In this document: in pieces, positions 55,964-64,000 of the stretch
Layout of the letters: every line of letters begins with the position of its first letter
Numbering within the stretch: the first letter of the stretch is position 1
Source: Metellina segmentata
Lineage: Eukaryota; Arthropoda; Arachnida; Araneae; Tetragnathidae
Direction of reading: 5' to 3'
Length of the DNA: 64,000 nt
Assembly (NCBI GenBank): GCA_947359465.1
Contig: OX375876.1
Span: forward strand, 65,354,998 to 65,418,997
The notes under the pieces: generated by a model
Told to the model about the DNA's origin: nothing
Databases searched by the model: none
Seen by the model: the letters and a program-made list of their open reading frames with translations, nothing else
Translations under genes and position numbers: made by a program

Positions 55964-56577
55964 ATGTTTTGGATTGTTTAGCGCTTATGACCCTAAAATA
56001 TTCAATAAATAACAATAAAAATAAACATTCTTTAATTTTCTCATTTCCATTGATGGATATTGTTCTAAAGATGTTACATTTGTTAATGTAAGCTTCTAAT
56101 AAATGGAACCACTATCCGAAACAATCAACGATCACACACTTCACGTGTAATCGATCAAACCTGATGCCAATGTATAGGAACTTGAACACACAATATCGGA
56201 AGTTGGGATATTCCTTTAAATTGCTTTGTCTGACCGAAATTTTAAACAACGCTATTAAATTGCTATTTCTCTGCCTGATAAAGAAAAACCACGGGTTTTG
56301 TGCATAGGGTCTTTATTGACTTGAAAATGGTTCCATATGTGAAGAGCCCACTCGAAGACGAGTATGGACTAGGCAGGGATAACAACCACAGGTCACTAAG
56401 ACATCCTGTCGTGAACGGAAGGCGATGTTGAGTTGGTGAGATTATCGCAATATAATAAAATGGTTTTGGATATTTTAAAAGTATTTATTATAACTATAAT
56501 ATTTGCTATAAAAAGCGATAAATATATATTCCTGTTTCCCATTTTCGCTACTGGATACCATTATAAGTTAGGTTATA
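55842..56577. other. No recognised gene; poly-A run
   Basis: A 31-A run at 55932-55962 could be the tail of a degraded retroposon, but no body was recognised before it. The rest is AT-rich. Confidence 0.4.
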
Positions 56578-56862
56578 TAATTAATTAACGTCGCACTTGA
56601 TCAACACAATTGGTGACTGTCCTGGATCAATTTGACATAACCTCAAAATTGTGAACCATGGTCAGGTTACAAGAGCAACACCTGAACTTGCACCCCACTC
56701 TCCAAACTTTCACAACACGCCAACGTGAGGACATATGAAGCCCTAATTGATGTAACGTGTATCATCCCCCGTATGCACGACGATTTTTGGCTAGACAGAG
56801 TTTCGAATTCGTGACCCTCCAATTGCTAATTCGTTGCTCTTCCACAATGGCCTACCACGACC
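56578..56862 (-). mobile_element. SINE, head type B, diverged
   Basis: Tail TTAATTAACGTCGCACTTGA, body CACCCCACTCTCCAAACTTT and head with GAATTCGAAAC (B-box complement region) follow the reverse order. Many substitutions and small deletions indicate an old copy. Confidence 0.75.
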
Positions 56863-56920
56863 CGAATAACATTAGAAAGGATACCTTTGGATACCTTTAT
56901 ATTTCCCCTTATAGTCACTA

Positions 56921-57096
56921 TTAACGCTCCTGGTGGTTGTTTCGACGAGGTATCTTGTCAGAAAACACTGACCAGATCTTGATCTCGTTATCATCAAAAT
57001 ACGACAATATCTTGAATGACGAGATTCCTCGTCTTATGCAAAACGGGTCAAGTCTTGATGGGCGAGATATCTCATTGAAAGCACTTGGAGGGTTAA
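56921..57096. mobile_element. TTAA-flanked MITE, copy 6, adjoining the satellite
   Basis: TTAACGCTCCTGGTGGTTGT at the left and CACTTGGAGGGTTAA at the right end in TTAA (56921-56924, 57093-57096). The interior has CGACGAGGTATCTTGTCAG, ACTGACCAGATCTTGA and GGCGAGATATCTC blocks. Its right end merges with the first 127-bp satellite unit. Confidence 0.75.
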
Positions 57097-58345
57097 GACC
57101 AGGTAACGGTTATGCAACTTTCAAACTCAATGCTATAATCTGCTGCTCTTTTTGGATTTGGGCAGAACGGTTAAATTCTAGAATACCGAAGCAGGACCGA
57201 TTAGCGAGCACTTAGAGAGTAAAGACCAGGCAACGGTTATACAACTTTCAAACCCAATGATATAATCTGCTGCTCTTTTTGGATTTGGGCAGAACGGTTA
57301 AATTCTAGAATACCGAAGCAGGACCGATTAGCGAGCACTTAGAGAGTAAAGACCAGGCAACGGTTATACAACTTTCAAACTCAATGATATAATCTGCTGC
57401 TCTTTTTGGATTTGGGCAGAACGGTTAAATTCTAGAATACCGAAGCAGGACCGATTAGCGAGCACTTAGAGAGTAAAGACCAGGCAACGGTTATACAACT
57501 TTCAAACCCAATGATATAATCTGCTGCTCTTTTTGGATTTGGGCAGAACGGTTAAATTCTAGAATACCGAAGCAGGACCGATTAGCGAGCACTTAGAGAG
57601 TAAAGACCAGGCAACGGTTATACAACTTTCAAACTCAATGATATAATCTGCTGCTCTTTTTGGATTTGGGCAGAACGGTTAAATTCTAGAATACCGAAGC
57701 AGGACCGATTAGCGAGCACTTAGAGAGTAAAGACCAGGCAACGGTTATACAACTTTCAAACCCAATGATATAATCTGCTGCTCTTTTTGGATTTGGGCAG
57801 AACGGTTAAATTCTAGAATACCGAAGCAGGACCGATTAGCGAGCACTTAGAGAGTAAAGACCAGGCAACGGTTATACAACTTTCAAACTCAATGATATAA
57901 TCTGCTGCTCTTTTTGGATTTGGGCAGAACGGTTAAATTCTAGAATACCGAAGCAGGACCGATTAGCGAGCACTTAGAGAGTAAAGACCAGGTAACGGTT
58001 ATGCAACTTTCAAACTCAATGATATAATCTGCTGCTCTTTTTGGATTTGGGCAGAACGGTTAAATTCTAGAATACCGAAGCAGGACCGATTAGCGAGCAC
58101 TTAGAGAGTAAAGACCAGGCAACGGTTATACAACTTTCAAACCCAATGATATAATCTGCTGCTCTTTTTGCGGTCAAATTCTAGAATACCGAAGCAGGAT
58201 TGATCAGTTAGCACTTAGAGGGTTAAGACCAGGTAACTGTTATGCAACTTTCAAAACCAATGATATAATCTGCAGCTCTTTTTGGCCTTGGGCAGAACGG
58301 TCAAATTCTAGAATACCGAAGCAGGATCGATCAGCGAGCATCAAC
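57095..58345. repeat. 127-bp satellite, about ten units, alternating two-monomer pattern
   Basis: The phrase AAGACCAGG(C/T)AAC starts units at 57095, 57222, 57349, 57476, 57603, 57730, 57857, 57984, 58111 and 58225. The period is exactly 127 bp until the penultimate unit, which is 114 bp through an internal deletion. The middle units look identical except for CAAACCC versus CAAACTC, which alternates unit by unit, indicating a 254-bp higher-order repeat. Outer units (57095, 58225) are more diverged. Confidence 0.95.
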
Positions 58346-59655
58346 CGATCACAAATGCCCAGGAAGCAAGACGTTTTATTTTTATTTATTTCTTCACATC
58401 CTCCCTCATCGTCGGAGAGATAAAATAAAATTTGTCCTCATTCTGGTTCGGTGAGTGGTTTTTGGTGACACCTGCCCCGGGGCCAACTGACAACCTGGGT
58501 GGGAATGGTGCTCACGGACGGAAGAAACCACCACGACAGGTAGGACCTCCTCGGAGCCTCCGCTGATTGCCCAGCAGCGGGAGGGCAGTTGCCCCCCGCG
58601 GGCCCCAATCAGCACACACGCCTTCCACTTGTCATTTTTATGTGCTTTTCGAGTTTGATGAAGAGCGTGCTAGATTGATCGAAACGGCACGGGCGCTGAC
58701 CGGACCACTCTTGCAAGTAGTACCGGAAGGGTTATTTTTTTTCGTCTTAATGCGCGTGCGCAGTGTGTAACGTTGTGGACTCGTGCCTTGATTGATCGTG
58801 TGGTTATCTAATTCCCCTTTCGTGTTTGTATTCGGAAGCTGCATTTTTTATCGTCGCGTTTTGTGCTTTGTTCTTTTTCCAGGTAAAAATTCAGATCTAA
58901 AGGGCTTGCGGGGGTCGACAACATGACTAGACGAAGACAAATCGTTCAGTAAAAGTGAATATTTAGTTATGCAACGCAAATATACCGTTGGATTTAATGC
59001 TAGCGAAAATATAATGTTATGTTACATTGTTATATTTCTCCCCACCAAAGTGAAAATTCCATTTACATCCAAACATAATACCAGGGCTTAGTTAATAGAC
59101 GAAGAAATACCACTTTTGGAAATGACGAGGCTTGTTGCATATTTAGCCCAAGCCTTAATCCAACAAAATTATCTCCTGTTGTTATCTTTTTCAAAATATC
59201 AATTCGAAAAATATAAGTTAGAAATCTGATGTATCTAAAGTATCTGATATTCTTTTAGTGGTTACAGAACTACTTTATATTCGTTTATGCATGTACAGCA
59301 TACCTAGATGAAAAGCGTCGTAAATGAAAAAAAATCACACTTTAGTAATTTCAAAGGAAGTACACTTGAAACGACATTTACGCTGAAGAATAGCATTGTC
59401 ATAAGTCTGTCTTTTATCAAAAACATTACAGTTCTAATTGAAGAAATCTACTTCTCGATTCAATGTAATTCAATTTGTGTATTTGATTTTCCTAAAGTTT
59501 TCAATTTTTGAATTGTGAAAGGCTGCTTGGGAGTGTGACAGCAGGGTAGACAGGGGAGGGAGGTGTCATCAGATCTTCCCTCTAGCATAGGTTTCTTAAT
59601 ACCTCCTTACAAATTAAGTATCCAAAGCGGGGAACAGTTCGTTTCGAAAAGTTCT
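58346..59655. other. No confirmed gene; GC-rich patch at 58430-58800
   Basis: The GC-rich patch is open in several frames on both strands (up to 69 codons) with no recognisable domain. It could hold a promoter or a non-coding first exon; TTCTTTTTCCAG|G at 58868 is acceptor-like. The right half is AT-rich. Confidence 0.35.
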
Positions 59656-59759
59656 TTAACCCTACAATTGGTTTCGACGAGTTATCTCGTCCATCAAGAT
59701 CTGGTCAGTTTTGCTAATAACGATATACCTTGTCGACACAACCACCCCAGTCGAATTAA
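59656..59759. mobile_element. TTAA-flanked MITE, copy 7 (short form)
   Basis: TTAACCCTACAATTGGTTTC at 59656 and ACAACCACCCCAGTCGAATTAA ending at 59759 give TTAA on both sides. The single core GACGAGTTATCTCGTCCATC and AAGATCTGGTCAGTTTTGCT is the clearest example of the family unit. Total 104 bp. Confidence 0.75.
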
Positions 59760-59849
59760 ATAAAATAACTGTCGTTAAACTAACACAGTAATCCACTACG
59801 AAATATGAGAGAATGCATTTGTCTTCATTGGAATAAACATCTTAACATA

Positions 59850-61037
59850 CACTGAAGAGTCAAAACATTATGACCACCTACTCAATAACGCGTTGCGCCT
59901 CCTTTGGTTTGCAAAACAGCTGCAACTTGCCTGGGCATAGTTGCCACAGGTTCTTGGTACATGACTGGAGACAGGTGGTATCAAATGTCTAAGCAGCGGT
60001 CACGCAAAATCGAGATATTCGGACATGGTGGTGTTTGAGATCTGAGCTGCCGCTCCATGACTCCCTAAATGTGCTCTATTATGGCGAGTTAGGTGGCCAG
60101 GACATTAAGTGGAATTCATCAGTCTGCTCCTCGAACCACTCCAATACAATCCGAGCCTTGTGACATGGACTCATTTCCAGTTGGGAAGACAGACGTCATG
60201 TAAGCGTGCAACTGATCCGCAATGAAGTTCAGATAGTTCGCAGCGTTCATGGTCTGTTCTACCACAACTACGGGTCCCAGACTTGCCCATGAGAACGTTC
60301 CCCAAAGCATAATACCGTCACCACCACCCTGTGTATGACCTGCTGTACAAGAAGGAAGCAACTCTTCGCCTAGCAGACGGCGTACCCTGACACGACCATC
60401 GACGTGATAAATGAGAAATCGGGATTCATCTGACTAGGCAACTCTTCCACTCCTCTATGGTCCAGTATCGATGTTCCCGGGCCCACTGTAGGCGTAGTTG
60501 ACGATGACGCTTGGTTAACAGAGGCACACGAGTGGGACGTCTACTGCACAGTCCCATATCAAACAGTGTCCGCTGAACTGTGTGTTCCGAAACACTTGCG
60601 CTTGGACCTGCATTGTATTGGGCTGTCAGCTGAGCCACTGTCTCCCGCCGATTTTGCTTTACTAAGCGGGACAGTCTCCGACGTCCTTTGTCTTTGATGA
60701 CGCGTGGACAACCAACATCTTGGCGTTTACTGCTGGCGTCACCGTCATTTATTCACTTTGCATGGATACTAACAACGGCAGATCGTGTACAACCTACCAG
60801 TCGTGCAGTTTCGGTGATACTCATTCCGAGTCTTCGGGCCATTACGATCTGCCCTCTATCAAATTCGCTTAGATAAGCAGCCTTTCCCACCACTCGCAAA
60901 AGTAAGTGCAAGAATGATTACTTACCTTCTCCAGCAGCAGTTAAATACCATTCTCACTTAATCACGTTCCCTCCACGTCATCCAGACGAGTTCATTGAAA
61001 AATGTGGGGATGGTCATAATGTTTTGGCTCGTCAGTG
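59850..61037 (-). mobile_element. Tc1-like transposon with decayed transposase
   Basis: The left end CACTGAAGAGTCAAAACATT (then ATGACCACC) and the complement of the right end (CACTGACGAGCCAAAACATT, then ATGACCATC) are inverted repeats with three mismatches in 29. TA precedes the left end (59848-59849); the right flank reads AA, so that half of the target duplication has mutated. Length 1188 bp. Confidence 0.9.
60119..60665 (-). pseudogene. Tc1-family transposase pseudogene
   Basis: Minus-strand frames 60638-60426 and 60361-60119 together cover a helix-turn-helix-like part (SASVSEHTVQRTLFDMGLCS), the SDESRF segment with the first catalytic Asp, and GGGDGIMLWGTFSWASLGPV. The coding sequence is broken: the usual W before SDES is a TAG stop, at least one frameshift separates the two frames, and where DNAPCH is expected a frame reads EMSPCH, so the second catalytic Asp is lost. 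Inactive. Confidence 0.85.
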
Positions 61038-61852
61038 AAGTTGCATGTACCTAGCATAGATACGTGTTTCTAAAGTGACGAAAAAATATATTTCGAAAAC
61101 CTCGATTTCATATTTTACTTAATGTCATTTACTATTTAAAATTTTTGGCGAACACAATTGGTTTAGAGTGATTTCTGAACAAGGATAACATGGTAATATT
61201 TCACTTTTGTACATTCTGAATATATGCATTTTACAGACCCCGTTATTTAACTTTTAATCTACCGTGATCAAATATGACATTAAATACTTAATAAAACGTA
61301 TTAAGGGTCCAGATCTTGTTTGGGCAGTTAAAATCTATCTTTACAATTCTGGCTACTCTACTGGATGTGGATTTCGGATTAATGTATTGGAGAACTTATT
61401 CTTATTCCGAAATTACAAATTAATAAAAGTATGCAATCTTCACAACAACAAAAAAGCACTTCACAAATAGTTACATCGATATGTGCAAAACGTTCCTAGT
61501 TGAGTGGGGCCATTTTAACGGCCTGATTGGCCCGAAACCTTGAGTCTCTCTGATTCGAGGTGACGGCTGCGTATGAGTCTGAGTGGACCCAGCGATGCGT
61601 TCAAGAACGTTTCGCAAACTGCGTTAAGTGGTGCGTTCAATAGGCATAATAATTAGTTGACAGCTGCGCAGAAACTGGATGACCCCAGACCAAAGACAGC
61701 CAAGGTTGAATCCTTGTTGTGTCGCATCGTTTGTTTACGTCACGTAGTATTCTATCGTGACCAGTGTCACCAAAGATATGCGGACGAGAACATTTGTTGG
61801 ATCATATTTACGGATATAGCCTTACCTTACAACTCTTCTTTTACATACAGCC
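61038..61852. other. No recognised gene
   Basis: AT-rich on the left; a GC-richer patch near 61500-61780 shows no coding signature. The 87-codon frame at 61657-61920 runs into the 150-bp repeat. Confidence 0.4.
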
Positions 61853-62612
61853 GAGGGATCTGTTGCAAGAGTATTACGACATTACGTTTTGGTCTTTCGA
61901 AGTCTGGTAACTTTGAATAACTGAGTAATAAAGGAATTAAAAGTCGTGCCTACATTGTGCAGACAATTGTCCAAACATAAATTTATCTTTCGTGTCTAGA
62001 GGGATCTATTACAAGAGTACTACGGCTCTGCGAGTTTTGATCTTTCGAAGTTTGGTAGCTTTGAATAATTACGAGTAATAAGGGACTTCAAAGCTGTATC
62101 TACATTGTGCGTACAATTGTCCAAACGTAAATTTATCTTTCGTGTCTAGAGGGATCTATTACAAGAGTACAACGGTTCTGCGAGTTTTGATCTTTCGAAG
62201 TAAAGTAGCTTTGAATATAATTCCGAGTAATAAGGGACTTCAAAGCTGTATCTACATTGTGCGTACAATTGTCCAAACGTAAATTTATCTTTCGTGTCTA
62301 GAGGGATCTATTACGAGAGTATCACGGCACTGCATGTTTTGATCTTTCGAAATCTAGTAGCTTTGAATAATTACGAGTATGGAATGACTTCGAAGTTGTG
62401 CTAACATTGTGCAGGTAATTGTCCAAACGTGAGTTCATCTTTCTTATCCTGAAGGATATGTTACAAGATTATTAAGGCAGTACGCACGCGTCTTGGTCTT
62501 TTGAAGACTGGTAGGTTTGAATAACTGCGAATATGAAGACTTCAAAGTTGTGCTTACATTCCACTGGCAAAAAGTCTAAATATAAATTTATTTTTCCTGT
62601 CTTTTAATGGAT
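61853..62612. repeat. ~150-bp tandem repeat, about five units
   Basis: GGGATCT(A/G)TTACAAGAGTA marks units at 61855, 62001, 62151, 62303, about 62453 and a partial one near 62608. Shared blocks are GATCTTTCGAAGT, TAGCTTTGAATAA, GACTTCAAAGCTGT, CTACATTGTGCGTACAATTG and ATTTATCTTTCGTGTCTAGA. The central three units are most alike and the edges decay. Confidence 0.9.
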
Positions 62613-64000
62613 CTGTTAAACGTTTAAACAACTATTGACACTCCTTTAAACCCATAATACAATTAAGGGACACACATTTTTGGGTGTCTTGATTAATCTC
62701 ACAATCTTTCTTTTAATTTATAATAAGGAAGATACCGAAAAAATCGTTTTCATATTGTTTGACTGTTTAGTAGCAATGAAATATTTGGGTAAACAGCTAC
62801 TTGAATCTACTATGAAAAACATCAACACTTCGCTCTGGCCAGTTGGCATTTGTGGTCACCTGGTTTCGAAATACAGTGCCAGATGCGATAGTAGTGTTTA
62901 CAAGTTGGGCAAACAATCTCCTACAGAGGTAGCCATACATGTTTTTGCATATGCATATTTGTAGACATACATGTTGTACCCTTTCCCCCCGGCAAGTTTA
63001 CTACCTTTCTACAAATTTATTTTCCCTCGTCGTTTTCAAAATTTTTGTTTGCATGTTGAAAATGCAAAACAACTTAACCATTGTCTGGTCTTAAGTTCTT
63101 GTTGGTTGGGCGGGTCACCTTAATCATAAAATAGATCCCCAGTGTTATCTGCCTCCTCACCTATCGCCATACGTGAACCGTACTATAGGCAAATTTGAAT
63201 AAAGGTGCTTATTAACTATATCCTGCCATTAAACGAGTGTAAGCAATTGGCACTTTCGTGTTTGAGCAGATATGTCCAGTAGGTATATTCTACTTATAAT
63301 TGAAGTGTGGACATTCTCAATAAACTTAGAGCTTAAATTGAAACGTATCTCAACTTAAAAGTGTATTTATCGATAGTATGTATTCTTTTTTTTATTCCGA
63401 TATGAATGGTACCAAAAAATTCTGAGGTGCACTGAGAAAATAAATCAAACCACTCGACTTTATTCATGCATTTTATAGCAGAGTAAATTCAAAGGGACTT
63501 GTGAACAATTCATAAATTCGTATGCATAACATTTGATTAAAGAGTGTCTTCATATTAAACTGCACAAACTTCATAATTTTCAATGAAAACACCGAATTTC
63601 GACGTCAAATTTCAAATTTATAAAAAAATAATTTTTACGTCGAATATCAAGTTTTAAATCATCTAGTTCTATCGTTCTTGGATTATGAGTAGGGATTGCA
63701 ATCCGGCCGGATATAATACTAATCCGGCTGGATCCTGCCGGATTGGTACTTTGTTTATAAGTCTATCTAACCAGTTTGTATTTTTCCAAAATAAGCTGAG
63801 TGAAAGTAGGTAAAAAGGAGGATATTATTCCAAATTGACGAAAAGAACGTTTATTTTAGCATTAGAAAATCAACTTTATTAATAATTATTCATATATAGG
63901 AAATGAATCACCAATAATTAATTATAGTAACTATTAGAACTACTAGTAGTAAGTTTTTAAACGATTGATGATGATCAGTCTTAATAGCTTCCTCACCAAA
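62613..64000. other. No confirmed gene
   Basis: A 94-codon frame (62680-62964) is unrecognised. Near 63692-63755 the palindromic word ATCCGGC(C/T)GGAT is repeated (GCAATCCGGCCGGATATAAT, TAATCCGGCTGGATCCTG), possibly the end of a transposon that runs out of the recognisable sequence. Confidence 0.4.

Noticed and set aside
56937..57215. 92-codon plus-strand frame
   Set aside because: It spans the TTAA MITE and the first satellite unit, so it is repeat sequence rather than a gene.
58406..58770. Overlapping frames on both strands in a GC-rich patch
   Set aside because: Multiple frames are open in both directions, pointing to composition; no splice-bounded exon or domain was recognisable.

Overview
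This window looks like repeat-dense, AT-rich nuclear DNA from an arthropod, most likely a spider. The basis is the transposon mix and a tRNA-derived SINE body that I recall, from memory only, from orb-weaver assemblies. No complete host protein-coding gene is visible. The longest intact reading frame (548 codons) is a transposase, and most other short frames are chance or lie inside repeats. Four short stretches with splice-like borders (15878-16033, 29902-29969, 36856-36961 and 47754-47899, all +) are offered only as candidate exons. If real, the window would be mostly intron of one or more large genes.

The only clear functional RNA genes are six tandem tRNA-Leu genes (anticodon TAA) at 2905-5185. 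They repeat every ~440 bp, spacer included. Five copies are identical and one (3345-3428) is damaged.

Mobile elements make up most of the rest. Class II: a Kolobok-like element with TTAA target sites, matching terminal repeats and an intact transposase (44973-47562); two Tc1-like remnants (13895-14468, 59850-61037); a pogo/Tigger-like element carrying a minisatellite (22095-23015); two PIF/Harbinger-like elements with TAA target duplications (1134-1562, 25321-25824); three hAT-like elements (40781-40979, 48107-48855, 52467-53138); a TTAA-flanked MITE family with palindromic GACGAGATATCTCGTC cores (at least seven copies); and a related pair of TIR elements (42651-42920, 54155-54381). Class I: a young, internally deleted Ty3/gypsy-type LTR element whose LTRs differ by one base (10727-12298), probable non-LTR remnants, and many SINEs. 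Two SINE forms have different tRNA-like heads on the same body, and a further family has a CCATAAAA...CCAACCAA-type tail.

Tandem repeats include a 127-bp satellite (57095-58345) with an alternating two-monomer pattern that starts at the edge of a TTAA MITE, a 150-bp repeat (61853-62612), and several 2-3 copy repeats of 108-210 bp. Nested insertions give a relative chronology: the pogo-like element sits inside one SINE, a hAT element inside another, and a SINE plus a hAT remnant inside a ~1-kb tandem duplication (51430-53670). Layout by region: 0-10 kb holds tandem repeats, the tRNA array and LINE-like remnants; 10-25 kb the LTR element, Tc1 remnant and SINEs; 25-44 kb a Harbinger foldback, LINE-like repeats and inverted tandem repeats; 44-54 kb the Kolobok-like element and nested SINE/hAT complexes; 54-64 kb MITEs, satellites and a Tc1 element.
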